Assembly: GCA_001683845.1 (NCBI GenBank)
Contig: LXQI01000009.1
Coordinates: 31,444 to 95,443, forward strand
Source of the DNA: Erythrobacter sp. ANT-B3C2
GTDB lineage: Bacteria; Pseudomonadota; Alphaproteobacteria; Sphingomonadales; Sphingomonadaceae
Direction of reading: 5' to 3'
DNA: 64,000 nt
In this document: positions 8,714-17,698 of the stretch, in pieces
How positions within the stretch are numbered: position 1 is the stretch's first letter
Layout: every line of letters begins with the position of its first letter
Notes under the pieces: model-generated
The model's database searches: none
Told to the model about the DNA's origin: nothing
The model's input: only the letters and a program-made list of their open reading frames with translations
Translations under genes and position numbers: made by a program

Positions 8714-9622
8714 TCAGTCAAGGATCGGAAACTCGCGTGAGCAGAAGGCGCATGATACACGAATGATCCCGTCTTCGTCTCGCATGTCGCGGCGATCCTC
8801 TTTTGGGAAGCGCGCCAGCACCGCTTCGAAATGGACAGTCGAGCAGCGGCAACCCCTACTCAGCTGCGTGACCTGTTGGACGCGCACTTCACGCTCTTCG
8901 TGAAACAGCCGCCACACCCAATCTTCCAGCGGCAGACCGGTATCGACCAATTCCTCGTGCCGCACACTGTGCCCGAGCACAGCCACATGCTCCCACTCGG
9001 GATGGTCGCTATTGCGGACATGCAGGCGCTCGCGGCCCTCTTCCCCCTCCGGCAGGTGCTGAAGAAGCAGCCCACCTGCGATGCAGCCTGATGGCACGGT
9101 CGCCACACCAGTGCGGATCAGCGTGGGCACCTGTTCGCTCTGCGCGAAATAGCTCTCGACCGCTTCGGCCAGGCAGGCGCCCTCCAGCGGTACGATTCCC
9201 TGATAGCGCTCGCCGCGCTCGGCGAGATCAAAGGTGATTGCGAGGTGGCCTACGCCGAACAGCGCGGCGAGCGACGGCTCGGCGCCCTGTTTGGCCAGCA
9301 GGTCAGCATCATGCTTCACGTATCCGCGCAACTCGCCCGCGCGGTAATCGCAGACGAGCAGTTGCACCGCCCCATCCTGCGTCTGAGCTTGCATGGTGAG
9401 TTGGCCATCATCTCGCTTCAGCAGCGCACCCATTAACGCCGTGAGGACGAGCGCTTCGGCGAGCAGTTGTTGGATCGTGGGCGGATAGGAATGGGCCGCC
9501 AAAATGGTATCGAGCACAGGCCCTAGCCGGACCGCGCGCCCACGGATGCTGCGGCCCGGAATACTGAAAGCGAGGATTTGGTCTAGACCGGTCACGCGGC
9601 GAAGATCATCGGGATTGTTCAC
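8714..9622 (-). CDS. hslO: Redox-regulated chaperone Hsp33
   Basis: Hsp33 is a cytoplasmic holdase switched on by oxidative unfolding. The 302-residue protein has the N-terminal core (LDTILAAHSYPPTIQQLLAEA, LLVCDYRAGELRGYV) and the C-terminal zinc redox switch with Cys258, Cys260, Cys291 and Cys294 (CRC and CAFC). The start is GTG at 9622, 42 bases after the argF stop, so it is likely cotranscribed with argD-argF. Confidence 0.93.
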   Translation of the reverse strand: MNNPDDLRRVTGLDQILAFSIPGRSIRGRAVRLGPVLDTILAAHSYPPTIQQLLAEALVLTALMGALLKRDDGQLTMQAQTQDGAVQLLVCDYRAGELRGYVKHDADLLAKQGAEPSLAALFGVGHLAITFDLAERGERYQGIVPLEGACLAEAVESYFAQSEQVPTLIRTGVATVPSGCIAGGLLLQHLPEGEEGRERLHVRNSDHPEWEHVAVLGHSVRHEELVDTGLPLEDWVWRLFHEEREVRVQQVTQLSRGCRCSTVHFEAVLARFPKEDRRDMRDEDGIIRVSCAFCSREFPILD

Positions 9623-9664
9623 TCGCCCGATATGGGTGCCCGGACGCGCAAACCCAGCCCCAAC

Positions 9665-10597
9665 TCAGCCCAGCGCACCCAGGCTCCAGAGCAGGATCGA
9701 CTTTTGCGCATGGATGCGGTTTTCGGCCTCGTCGAACACCACCGACTGCGGCCCTTCGAACACCTCTTCGCTCACTTCCTCCCCCACATGCGCCGGAAGG
9801 CAGTGGAGAAAGAGCGCATTGGGCTTCGCCAAGCGCATCAGGTGCTCTGTTACCTGGAACGGCGCCATGGCAGCGAGCTTATTGTGCGCATGGGAATGGC
9901 CCATCGACACCCAAGTGTCGGTCGCCACGGCATCGGCTCCCTCCACTGCTTCCCGCGGATCGGCAACGATCACGATCTGCGATCCGGCGGTGCGCGCCTG
10001 ATCCACAAGCCCAGTATCGGGCAGATAGCCATGCGGCGTGCCGATCCGCACGTTGTACCCCATCAGCCCCGCCGCTTCGATGAGCGAATGCAGCACGTTG
10101 TTGCAATCGCCCAGCCACGCCAGCTCGAGCCCGCGCAGACCCTTACCATGCTCGACCAGTGTCAAAAGATCGGCGACAACCTGGCACGGGTGTGAGCGAT
10201 CAGTCAGGCCGTTGATCACCGGCACTGTAGCGTGGCGTGCCATTTCCTCGATTTTGGCATGATCGTCGGTGCGCACCATGATCGCATCGGCCATGCGGCT
10301 GAGCACTCGCGCCGTGTCGGCGAGCGATTCGCCGCGGCCCAATTGCGTGCTCGCCGCGTCGAGCACGATGGAGCTGCCGCCAAGCTGGCGAATGGCAAGA
10401 TCGAAGCTCACGCGGGTGCGGGTGGAATTCTTTGCGAAGATCATCGCCAGCACGCGCCCGGCCAGCGGCGCATCTCCATCCACTCTTCCCTTCGGCCATC
10501 CGCGCCTCGCGACTTTGCGCTCCCGCGCATCGTTGATCATTGCCGTCAGCGCTTCTCCCCCGGCATCAGCCAGGTCAAGGAAGTGCCTCGGTTCCAT
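9665..10597 (-). CDS. argF: Ornithine carbamoyltransferase
   Basis: This enzyme joins ornithine and carbamoyl phosphate to citrulline in arginine synthesis. The 310-residue protein has the carbamoyl-phosphate motif STRTR (58-62), HPCQ, the ornithine loop DTWVSMG and FLHCLPAH near the C-terminus. ATG at 10597 overlaps the argD stop (TGATG), a translational coupling. A TTG lies one codon upstream and is unlikely to be used. Confidence 0.95.
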   Translation of the reverse strand: MEPRHFLDLADAGGEALTAMINDARERKVARRGWPKGRVDGDAPLAGRVLAMIFAKNSTRTRVSFDLAIRQLGGSSIVLDAASTQLGRGESLADTARVLSRMADAIMVRTDDHAKIEEMARHATVPVINGLTDRSHPCQVVADLLTLVEHGKGLRGLELAWLGDCNNVLHSLIEAAGLMGYNVRIGTPHGYLPDTGLVDQARTAGSQIVIVADPREAVEGADAVATDTWVSMGHSHAHNKLAAMAPFQVTEHLMRLAKPNALFLHCLPAHVGEEVSEEVFEGPQSVVFDEAENRIHAQKSILLWSLGALG

Positions 10598-11787
10598 CAA
10601 GCTGGTTCCGGTAACCGGTAATCGGCCGCTGCAGCGGACAGGCGCTCGAAAAACTCATCGATCTCCGCCTCTCCGATCACCAGCGGCGGGAGGAGGCGAA
10701 GGGTCCGATCGCCGGCCGCGACGGTGAGCAGCTGGTGGCGGTCGCGCAGGTGTTGCATGAAGGGACGCGGCTCGCCCTTCATGCGCAGGCCGAGCATCAG
10801 TCCCAGCCCGCGCACCTCTTCGAACAGCTCCGGATAATTCCCGATGAACTGCTCCAGACGGCTGCGCAGACGTTCCCCGTTGCTGCGCACTTCGGCAAGG
10901 AGGTCATCGTCAGCGATGGCGTCAAGCACCGCATTGCCCGCCGCCATGGCCAAGGGATTGCCGCCATACGTGGAGCCATGCGCGCCAAAGGTCATCCCGC
11001 GCGCCGCCTTCTCCGTGGCGAGGCACGCGCCGAGCGGAAAGCCGCCGCCAATCCCCTTGGCCGTTGCCAGAATATCCGGCTCGATCCCATAATGCTCGTA
11101 GGCGTAGAGCGTGCCGGTACGGGCAACGCCCGTCTGCACTTCATCGAGGACGAGCAACAGATCGTGCGCGTCGGCCAGTTCGCGCAAGCCGCGTAGGAAG
11201 GCTGGCGAGGCAACCCTTACGCCACCTTCGCCCTGGATCGGCTCGACTAGGAACCCCGCTGTCTGAGGTCCGATAGCCGCCTCGGCAGCGGCAAGATCGT
11301 CGAACTCGACGTAGCGGAAGCCGGGCAGAAGCGGGACGAAACCCTTGTGCATCTTATCCTGGTTCGACGCGCTGATCGTGGCCATCGTCCGCCCGTGGAA
11401 GGCCTGGTCGAAGGTGATCAGCTCAAACCGCTGCGGATCGCCCCCGGCCTGATGATAGGCCCGAGCGGTCTTGATCGCGGCTTCCACTGCCTCCGCGCCG
11501 GAGTTGGTGAAAAACACGGTATCGGCAAATGTGCTCTCGACCAGGCGCCGCGCTAGCCGCTCCTGCTGCGGGCTGCCGTATAGGTTCGACACGTGCATCA
11601 GGGTCGCAGCCTGCTGCTGGATCGCACCGATCAGGCCCAAATGCGAATGACCCAGCAGGTTGACCGCAATGCCAGCGGCGAAATCGAGGTAGCGTGTGCC
11701 GTCTTCCGATATCAGGTGGCAATGCTCGCCCCGAACGGGCCGAACCTCGCAACGCGGATAGACAGGCATCAGAGGGGATATTGACAT
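10597..11787 (-). CDS. argD: Acetylornithine/succinyldiaminopimelate aminotransferase
   Basis: ArgD is a PLP class III aminotransferase for arginine (and possibly lysine) synthesis. The 396-residue protein shows [61 protein letters not shown] and the PLP lysine in [16 protein letters not shown] at 11787 has an AGGAGG ribosome site 7 bases upstream. It heads the argD-argF-hslO run. Confidence 0.95.
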   Translation of the reverse strand: MSISPLMPVYPRCEVRPVRGEHCHLISEDGTRYLDFAAGIAVNLLGHSHLGLIGAIQQQAATLMHVSNLYGSPQQERLARRLVESTFADTVFFTNSGAEAVEAAIKTARAYHQAGGDPQRFELITFDQAFHGRTMATISASNQDKMHKGFVPLLPGFRYVEFDDLAAAEAAIGPQTAGFLVEPIQGEGGVRVASPAFLRGLRELADAHDLLLVLDEVQTGVARTGTLYAYEHYGIEPDILATAKGIGGGFPLGACLATEKAARGMTFGAHGSTYGGNPLAMAAGNAVLDAIADDDLLAEVRSNGERLRSRLEQFIGNYPELFEEVRGLGLMLGLRMKGEPRPFMQHLRDRHQLLTVAAGDRTLRLLPPLVIGEAEIDEFFERLSAAAADYRLPEPA

Positions 11788-11817
11788 CTCATGCCTCCTG
11801 GCACGCCTTAGGTACAA

Positions 11818-11854
11818 ATAACGCGGGCGGCCCTCTCATCAAGGACCGCCCGTC
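11818..11854 (-). terminator. Probable terminator after the cold-shock gene
   Basis: On the minus strand CGGGCGGTCCT pairs with AGGGCCGCCCG across a 7-base loop. The stem is followed by CGTTATTTGT, a weak U-tract. It separates the double cold-shock gene from argD. Confidence is moderate because the U-run is interrupted. Confidence 0.55.
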
Positions 11855-11916
11855 GCGCCTATGTATCGATCGAACCGGAAACCTGGATTGCCGGGCACAG
11901 GAAACCGGCTTGCCGC

Positions 11917-12705
11917 TCAGCCCTGTGCGGGTACCAAGTTGACCGCCGAGTACTTGCCTCGGCGATCGACCTCGAGATCGAACTCGAACCGATCGCCCTC
12001 ATTAATTCCGGCCAGCCCCGAGCGCTCCACGGCGCTGATATGGACGAAAGCATCTTCCTTGCCGTCATCCCGGGTGATAAAGCCGAAGCCCTTCATAGCG
12101 TTGAAGAACTTGACCGTTCCCGTCGCCTTGTCGCCCGTCAGCTGCCGCTGCTGGGCACCACCTGCGCTGCCGCCACTCGGACCAGCGCCGGCACCAGCAC
12201 TCGGACCCGCCCTCTGGTCCACCGGGATCACATCGCCCACGACTTGCAGGTCGGCAGCCGAAATCTTCCCGCCGCGATCTACCAGGTTGAAGGCAAGCTC
12301 CTGCCCTTCGGCAAGACCTTCCAGCCCAGCCCGCTCCACCTGACTAATATGGACGAACACGTCATCGCCGCCTTCATCGCGCTGGATGAAGCCAAAGCCC
12401 TTCTGCGAATTGAAAAATTTGACCTTGCCTTGGCCGGTACCGACAACCTGCGCCGGCATCCCGCCAGCGCCGCCGCCGCCGCCAGCCCGCGGGCCGCCGC
12501 GTCCGGCACCACCGCCGAAGCCGCCCCCGCCCCGAGATCCGCCGCTATCACCGGAACCGCCAAAGCGATCACCACCACCGCGCCAATCGTCTCCGCCGCC
12601 GCCGAATCGAGGCGGGCCATTGTCCGCGAACGGGTCGAAGTTGTCTTCGCCGAAACCGTCCCGCTTGTCGCGCCCCCGGCCGCGACGCCCTTTATCGTAA
12701 CCCAT
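11917..12705 (-). CDS. Double cold-shock-domain RNA-binding protein with Gly-rich N-terminus
   Basis: The 262-residue protein carries two cold-shock domains. The first is at 92-156 (RNP1 KGFGFI 102-107, RNP2 VFVHI 116-120); the second is at 195-258 (KGFGFI 205-210, AFVHI 219-223). They should bind single-stranded RNA or DNA. The first ~85 residues are Gly/Arg/Asp-rich and probably disordered. A Gly/Ala/Ser linker joins the domains. Double-CSD proteins are common in alphaproteobacteria, but the long RGG-like head is notable. ATG at 12705 opens the charged head. Confidence 0.9.
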   Translation of the reverse strand: MGYDKGRRGRGRDKRDGFGEDNFDPFADNGPPRFGGGGDDWRGGGDRFGGSGDSGGSRGGGGFGGGAGRGGPRAGGGGGAGGMPAQVVGTGQGKVKFFNSQKGFGFIQRDEGGDDVFVHISQVERAGLEGLAEGQELAFNLVDRGGKISAADLQVVGDVIPVDQRAGPSAGAGAGPSGGSAGGAQQRQLTGDKATGTVKFFNAMKGFGFITRDDGKEDAFVHISAVERSGLAGINEGDRFEFDLEVDRRGKYSAVNLVPAQG

Positions 12706-12854
12706 GAACCGAACGTACCCTTATTCTCGCCCTTGCCATAGCCGGGGACATCGATGTCTTGCCAGCCGGGAGCGATGGAAACTGCCCCGCCACTCCAGTG
12801 CGCGCCTATAGCCCAGATCATCCTACTGTGCGAACAATTTAAGATGACGCCTGA

Positions 12855-13516
12855 GTGACCGCATTGTTTGCAGGAGAGACCCTCTTGTCGCCGACCGCCG
12901 TTGCGCAGAACGGCGCGGAGAGGGACCACATTCTCGCGCTGCTCTCGGATGCTGCGGCGTGGGCCACCGTGCTCACGTTGATCGTGCTCGAAAGTCTCAT
13001 AATAGACGATCTGAGTTCCATTGCCATCTGTCGAACAAGCTGCCTCCAGAGCATCCGGCAATCGCCCGCATGGTGGGCCCGCTGCTGGCGCTAGGATTGC
13101 GAATCGGCGTGCTGTTCTGATCAGCTGGCTGGTAACGCTTCAGACTCCACGCGCCGATCATGCTCGACATTGATTTTTCGATCCCGATCCGGCGGCGGTC
13201 GGGATGACTGACGAGCTGCAGATCATGGTCACCGCCGTCGTGATCACCGCCCTGATGATGCTGGCTGCCGCCGCCGACCCCCTGTCGCGGTTCAGCGAGC
13301 GCAACCCGGCTCTCGTCATGCTGGCACTTGCCTTTCGGTGATCGGATTGATGCCGACAATAGACAGCTTTGGCTTCCACGTTGCCAAGGGCTATATCTGC
13401 GCGACTATGGCGCTTACTCAGGGGTCGAGATGCTCAATATTTCCAAGTGCAGACGCAGCGGGCGTTCAGCCCGGACCGCTGGCGGACCCGTCAGGCAGAA
13501 CGGGCCCGCGGAATGA
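12855..13516 (+). pseudogene. Decayed TerC-family membrane protein gene
   Basis: TerC-family sequence can be read in order on the plus strand, but only by changing frame repeatedly. The pieces are LLSDAAAWATVLTLIVLES from about 12930; NKLPPEHPAIARM and LGLRIGVLF from 13034; SWLVTLQTP at 13123; IMLDIDFSI from 13157; AVGMTDELQIMVTAVVITAL and LALAF from 13195; IDSFGFHVAKGYI from 13338; YSGVEMLNI from 13412. At least five frame changes and in-frame stops occur. The middle of the family (the loop between the two transmembrane halves) seems deleted. The last frame ends in TGA overlapping the ATG of the next gene, a relic of translational coupling. Confidence 0.8.
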
Positions 13517-13953
13517 GCGATTTCCGCCGTGTCTCGGACAACTTCTGCGTTAGCCCACAGATCACCGAGTCAGATGTGGCAGAGGCCAGCACGCGCGGCT
13601 TTGCCATGGTGATCAACAACCGCCCCGAGGGCGAGTCCGCCGACCAGACACCTGGTCAGCGTGTCGAACAGGCTTGCCGGGCAAGCGGCCTCGCCTACCT
13701 GTCCATTCCGATATCACATTCAGGGTTCAGCGCGCCGCAAGTCGCCGCGATGACCGATGCGCTTCGGGCGGCTGATGGGCCGATCCTGGCCTACTGCCGC
13801 TCCGGCACCCGCTCCACGTTCCTCTGGGCGCTCGCGCAAGCGAAATTGGGGCAGGATCTGCCCAAAATCGCCACGGATGCCGCTCGCGCGGGGTACGATA
13901 TCTCCCCGATCAAGCCACTGATGGACATCTTTGCCGCGCAATCTCTCGACTGA
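13513..13953 (+). CDS. DUF442/TIGR01244 sulfurtransferase- or phosphatase-like protein
   Basis: The 146-residue protein fits the TIGR01244 (DUF442) family: the N-terminal FRRVSDNFCVSPQITESD, INNRPEGE, and the active-site loop AYCRSGTRST with Cys95 and Arg100. In related proteins this is the domain of Blh-type proteins tied to hydrogen sulfide handling; the substrate here is unknown. ATG at 13513 overlaps the final frame of the terC wreck, so the two were once an operon. The gene itself looks intact. Confidence 0.82.
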   Translation: MSDFRRVSDNFCVSPQITESDVAEASTRGFAMVINNRPEGESADQTPGQRVEQACRASGLAYLSIPISHSGFSAPQVAAMTDALRAADGPILAYCRSGTRSTFLWALAQAKLGQDLPKIATDAARAGYDISPIKPLMDIFAAQSLD

Positions 13954-13987
13954 AACACCCGCTGGCCGGACACTCCACGAACTTACA

Positions 13988-14024
13988 AGAAAAAGGGCCG
14001 GAGGATCGCTCCCCCAGCCCCTTC
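13988..14024 (-). terminator. Terminator of the OmpA-like gene
   Basis: Read on the minus strand, AAGGGGCTGGGGGA and TCCTCCGGCCCTT form an imperfect hairpin followed directly by CTTTTTCTT. It lies about 25 bases after the stop of the OmpA-like gene. Its position between two converging genes lets it serve mainly the minus strand. Confidence 0.75.
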
Positions 14025-14046
14025 TCTGATTGCCTGATTGCGCGGG

Positions 14047-15174
14047 CTACATGCCCGAACCTGGACCGTAGGTGATCTCCACCCGGCGGTTCTGCAGCTC
14101 GCGTACGCCGTCGGCGGTCGGCACGCGCGGGTTGGCTTCACCAAACGCCTCGCTGCTGATCCGCGCCGCAGGGATCCCGCGGCTGGTCAGGTAGTTGCGC
14201 ACGCTCTCGTTGCGACGGGCTGCAAGACCCAGATTGTACTGCACGGTGCCCGAACGGTCGGTGTAGCCGGCCAGCATGATCGGCGCACTGCCGCAGTTCT
14301 GATAGGCCGTTGCGGCGCTGTTGAGGATGCTCGCAGCCTCGGGCGTGATGTTCGATCGATCCCACTCGAAGAATACGATGTACGGCCCGCTGTTGCACTG
14401 CACCATCGGCGGAGGCGGCGGCGGAGGCGGCGGCGGCGGCGGCGGCGGCAGTGGCCGAGGCGGAGGCGGTGGAGGCGGCGCAACCGCCCTTGAGCCACCG
14501 AAGTTCGCGATCAGCGACAGCATCGCGGAGTGAGTCGCCAGCTCGAAATTCGTCGTCCGCCCAACGGTGTCGACCAGATTGAAAGATTTAGTGTTCAGAT
14601 AACGGTACTTCAGCCCGATTTCCGCATCGTCCGTCACCGGAACACGCACCTGAACGAGACCTTGGTAGGCCCAATCGCGATCCGAGTCGCTCAGATACGC
14701 ATTACGAGCACCAACGGCATAATCGGCCTCAACCCACGCACGGCCAACACCGGCGCCGAAGGCAATGCCCACGCCATCATTACCGCCAATATCGAACAGT
14801 GCGTTGGCCATCGCAGTGATAACCTGAAGCTCACCGTTTACGGGATCGAACGTGCCCGTCCGCGTGCCGCCTTGGCCATCAAAACCCGTTACGCGAGTGG
14901 AACTCGAACGCAGCCGGTCCGGCTCCCATTCCTTGTAAGTCGCTTCGACTTCGGTGCGGATAAATCCAAAATCGTAGCCGAGCACAGCTCCGAGATCGTA
15001 GCCATGATCATGGTCGATCGTAATGGCATCCTCGACGCCCCCGACCCTGACGTCCACGTCTTCGGCAATGGAAAGGCCCATATCGATGCCGATATAGGCC
15101 TGACCGTCCCTGGCGGTGGCCGGTAGCGCGAACGCAGTCGCTGCTACGGCCATTCCCAGCGCAATTTTTCGCAT
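14047..15174 (-). CDS. OmpA-family outer membrane protein
   Basis: The 375-residue precursor starts with a signal peptide (MRKIALGMAVAATAFALPATA). A beta-barrel of about 210 residues follows (YIGIDMGLSIAEDVDV, LKYRYLNT, NFELATHSAMLSLIANFGG). A polyproline linker comes next, including an uninterrupted run of 14 prolines. The C-terminal OmpA peptidoglycan-binding domain has the key region FFEWDRSNITPEA, LAGYTDRSG, RRNESVRNYL and LQNRRVEI. It should link the outer membrane to the cell wall. The start at 15174 follows GAAGGGGAAATCAAT. Confidence 0.92.
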   Translation of the reverse strand: MRKIALGMAVAATAFALPATARDGQAYIGIDMGLSIAEDVDVRVGGVEDAITIDHDHGYDLGAVLGYDFGFIRTEVEATYKEWEPDRLRSSSTRVTGFDGQGGTRTGTFDPVNGELQVITAMANALFDIGGNDGVGIAFGAGVGRAWVEADYAVGARNAYLSDSDRDWAYQGLVQVRVPVTDDAEIGLKYRYLNTKSFNLVDTVGRTTNFELATHSAMLSLIANFGGSRAVAPPPPPPPRPLPPPPPPPPPPPPPPMVQCNSGPYIVFFEWDRSNITPEAASILNSAATAYQNCGSAPIMLAGYTDRSGTVQYNLGLAARRNESVRNYLTSRGIPAARISSEAFGEANPRVPTADGVRELQNRRVEITYGPGSGM

Positions 15175-15573
15175 ATTGATTTCCCCTTCGATCCTGCGCA
15201 CTCGGCCTTTTAGTCGCAACCGGCTTGGATGCAACAGAACTGCGAGCAGATGCCACAGTTCCTGGTTCTTGAGACCGGCACTGAACTACTCGCGCTGAGC
15301 GCATGCAGGCAAGGGCTGACAGGGCAAATCGTTCCAGCCCCCGGGGGACTGCCTAGGTCGACTGCGCTGGAATTGCACTGGGTTGTTGCGCAAGTGATAC
15401 ACAATGATGTCGTGACGCCAACATTCCGACAGGAACTCGCCAGGGTGCGTTGGTCGATCTGCCCCTAAAGAGATGGCCGGGGCTTGCCGCCCCGATCATC
15501 AAGGTGGGTCCGCAGGAGGAACGGAGCAAGTGTCCGACGGAAGGCTGAACCCCTCCGGTCCTCGACAGACAGA
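15175..15573. other. Intergenic region between amtB and the OmpA-like gene
   Basis: About 400 bases with no supported gene. The part next to 15174 must hold the ompA-like promoter; TTGCAT and TAAAAG spaced 16 bases apart on the minus strand (about 15213-15240) are a weak candidate. A GC hairpin CGGGGC-N5-GCCCCG lies near 15479-15494 without a U-run and may be a poor amtB terminator. Confidence 0.4.
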
Positions 15574-16980
15574 TCAATGATTGTAGGCTCTCTCCCCGTG
15601 CTCGGCGATGTCGAGGCCGTCGACTTCGGTCTGCTCAGCCACTCTCAGCCCAAGCACCGCCTTAACGATCAAACCGGCAATCAACGTGCCGATGGCGGCC
15701 CAGGCGATGGTCACGACGACGCTGTAGACCTGGACGCCGAGTTGCGTGCCGAGCGCGGTGGAACCGTCTCCCGGCCCGCCCAAGAACGGCTGGTACACCA
15801 CCGCCGTGCCGATCGCGCCGACGATGCCGCCGATGCCGTGGATGCCGAAGGCGTCCAACGTATCGTCATACCCGAACCTGGCTTTCACCTTCGCCACCGC
15901 AATGTAGCAGGCCGCGGACGAGACGATGCCCAGCAGCATGGCGCCGAACGGTCCGCTATTGCCGGCCGCCGGCGTTACCGCCACAAGGCCGGCAATCACG
16001 CCCGAGCAGAAGCCGAGCGACGATCCCCGGTGCCCCACCACCCGTTCGATCACCATCCAGGTTAGCGCCGCAGCCGCCGTCGCGACGAATGTGTTGATCA
16101 TCGCAAGGCCGGCCGATCCATCGGCCTCCAGCGCAGATCCGGCGTTGAAGCCGAACCAGCCCACCCACAGCAGGCCGGTCCCGACCATGGTTAGCGTCAT
16201 GCTGTGCGGTGGCATGGCCTCGGCGGGGTAGCCTCGGCGCGTGCCAAGCAGATAGGCCAGCACCAGCCCCGACACGCCGGCATTGATGTGCACCACGGTG
16301 CCACCGGCATAATCGAGCGCACCATCCTCGAACAGCAAACCGCCCGTGGCCCACACCATGTGCGCGATCGGGAAATAGACGATCGTCAGCCAGATCGGCA
16401 CGAAGGCCATTACAGCGGAAAACTTCATCCGCTCGGCGGTCGCGCCCAGGATCAGCGCCGCTGTGATGGCGGCGAAGGTCATCTGGAAGCTGATGAAGAC
16501 GTATTTGCTGATCACCTCGTCGGAGAAGGTGGCGGCGGTGCTGCTCGCATCGGTGCCGGAAAGGAAGTAGCTGCCTCCGCTGACGAACAGGCCAATCGTC
16601 CCCTCGTAAGTGGTATCCCCGAAGGCCAGCGAATAGCCCCACATCACCCACACCAGCATTGCCAGCGCGGCGGTGGCGCCGATCTGGGTCATGGTCGAGA
16701 GCATGTTCTTCGAGCGGGTGAGGCCGCCATAGAACAGCGCGAGACCCGGCAGGATCATCAGCAGCACCAGGACAGTCGCGGTCATCATCCAGGCATTGTT
16801 GCCGGGGTTGGGAATGGCAGCGACCCCGGTCACGACCTCGGTCGCGGCGGCAATGGGAGAGCCGGCCGCTTCGCTTGCGGCGTCAGTCGCGGCGGCGGCG
16901 GCCTGGGCGGCCCAGGCGGTGGTCGTGGTGAACAGCGCGGCCCCCGACGCGCCGATCCTGTAGATAGCCTTGCGGATCAT
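15574..16980 (-). CDS. amtB: Ammonium transporter
   Basis: The 468-residue membrane protein conducts ammonium. It has a cleavable signal-like N-terminus with an Ala-rich spacer, then eleven expected helices: LVLLMILPGLALFYGGL, VWVMWGYSLAF, FQMTFAAITAALILGA, the periplasmic gate region, and the twin-His helices PIAHMVWATGG and GIHGIGGIVGAIGT. ATG at 16980 is 26 bases after the glnK stop. It should be blocked by the PII protein encoded upstream when nitrogen is plentiful. Confidence 0.95.
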   Translation of the reverse strand: MIRKAIYRIGASGAALFTTTTAWAAQAAAAATDAASEAAGSPIAAATEVVTGVAAIPNPGNNAWMMTATVLVLLMILPGLALFYGGLTRSKNMLSTMTQIGATAALAMLVWVMWGYSLAFGDTTYEGTIGLFVSGGSYFLSGTDASSTAATFSDEVISKYVFISFQMTFAAITAALILGATAERMKFSAVMAFVPIWLTIVYFPIAHMVWATGGLLFEDGALDYAGGTVVHINAGVSGLVLAYLLGTRRGYPAEAMPPHSMTLTMVGTGLLWVGWFGFNAGSALEADGSAGLAMINTFVATAAAALTWMVIERVVGHRGSSLGFCSGVIAGLVAVTPAAGNSGPFGAMLLGIVSSAACYIAVAKVKARFGYDDTLDAFGIHGIGGIVGAIGTAVVYQPFLGGPGDGSTALGTQLGVQVYSVVVTIAWAAIGTLIAGLIVKAVLGLRVAEQTEVDGLDIAEHGERAYNH

Positions 16981-17005
16981 GCTGTTGCCCCTCTTGCAAG
17001 CGCGC

Positions 17006-17344
17006 TCACAGCGCATTGTCGCCGGTCTCGCCGGTGCGGATACGGGTGGTCGAGACGAGATCGAGCACGAAGATCTTCCCGTCGCCGATGCTGTCCGTGC
17101 TGGCGACCTGCTGGATGGCCTCGATCACCTGCGGCGCCAACGCGTCGCTGGCTGCGATTTCGAGCTTCACCTTGGGCAGCATGTTGGTCGAATATTCGGC
17201 GCCGCGGTAGATTTCGGTCTGCCCCTTCTGGCGGCCGAAGCCCTTGACCTCCGAGACGGTCATGCCCGCCACGCCGATAGCGCCAAGCGCTTCGCGCACC
17301 TCGTCGAGCTTGAATGGTTTGATAATGGCGATGATGAATTTCAT
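17006..17344 (-). CDS. glnK: Nitrogen regulatory PII protein
   Basis: The 112-residue protein has the PII signatures: MKFIIAIIKPFKLDEVREAL, the T-loop with Tyr46 and Tyr51 (EIYRGAEYSTNM; Tyr51 is the uridylylation site) and the C-terminal GDGKIFVLDL. PII senses 2-oxoglutarate and ATP/ADP and plugs AmtB. It is the first gene of the glnK-amtB operon and lies 38 bases below the predicted start site of a sigma-54 promoter, which fits nitrogen control. Confidence 0.95.
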   Translation of the reverse strand: MKFIIAIIKPFKLDEVREALGAIGVAGMTVSEVKGFGRQKGQTEIYRGAEYSTNMLPKVKLEIAASDALAPQVIEAIQQVASTDSIGDGKIFVLDLVSTTRIRTGETGDNAL

Positions 17345-17390
17345 GCCGAACCCCCGTTCTTCACCGGGCGATCCCGGCTGAGGGTCAAAC

Positions 17391-17408
17391 AAGCAATCAG
17401 CGTGCCAA
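17391..17408 (-). promoter_or_regulatory. Sigma-54 (RpoN) promoter of glnK-amtB
   Basis: On the minus strand the sequence is TTGGCACGCTGATTGCTT, which matches the -24/-12 consensus TGGCACG-N4-TTGC exactly. The expected transcription start is near 17382, about 38 bases before the glnK ATG. The downstream genes are classic NtrC/RpoN targets. Confidence 0.88.
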
Positions 17409-17488
17409 GCCTGCCGATGATCGTTTTACGATCCGGAAAAGTGACAATCCAGCAGCCGGCACGGAAAACTTGCCAAGCTTCTACGCAG

Positions 17489-17507
17489 CTGCCCAAAGTT
17501 TGGGCAG
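17489..17507. promoter_or_regulatory. Perfect 19-bp palindrome, candidate enhancer or operator
   Basis: CTGCCCAAAGTTTGGGCAG has two perfect 9-base arms around one base. It sits roughly 105-125 bases upstream of the glnK start site, where NtrC enhancers usually lie. It shares the GC...C.A...T.G...GC skeleton of NtrC sites but with mismatches. It could instead be an operator for the small plus-strand frame at 17516. Confidence 0.5.
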
Positions 17508-17515
17508 TTAGGTAC

Positions 17516-17698
17516 ATGACAAAGCAGGCATCAGATCTGATAAAGCCAGTTCTGCTTGACAAGTCTGACTCTGATGTTGCCCTTATCAGCGAAGCTGCTT
17601 TGATTATCCGCGGTTGGGAGAGGTCCGATCATTGGACCGCGATTCCGGAGGCTGCGGCAATCTTCAAACTTTATCGCAAGATGAAGCTTACCGTATGA
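17516..17698 (+). CDS. Possible small protein of 60 residues, unrecognised
   Basis: A 60-residue frame begins at ATG 17516, nine bases after the palindrome, and reads MTKQASDLIKPVLLDKSDSD, then an Ala/Ile-rich segment and an RGWERSDHW stretch. No family is recognised and no clear ribosome site is seen. It overlaps the end of the opposite gene by 28 bases. The composition is protein-like, but chance cannot be ruled out. Confidence 0.28.
   Translation: MTKQASDLIKPVLLDKSDSDVALISEAALIIRGWERSDHWTAIPEAAAIFKLYRKMKLTV

Noticed and set aside
12040..12741. Plus-strand frame opposite the cold-shock gene
   Set aside because: It is antisense to two perfect cold-shock domains and is Ala/Pro/Arg low-complexity.
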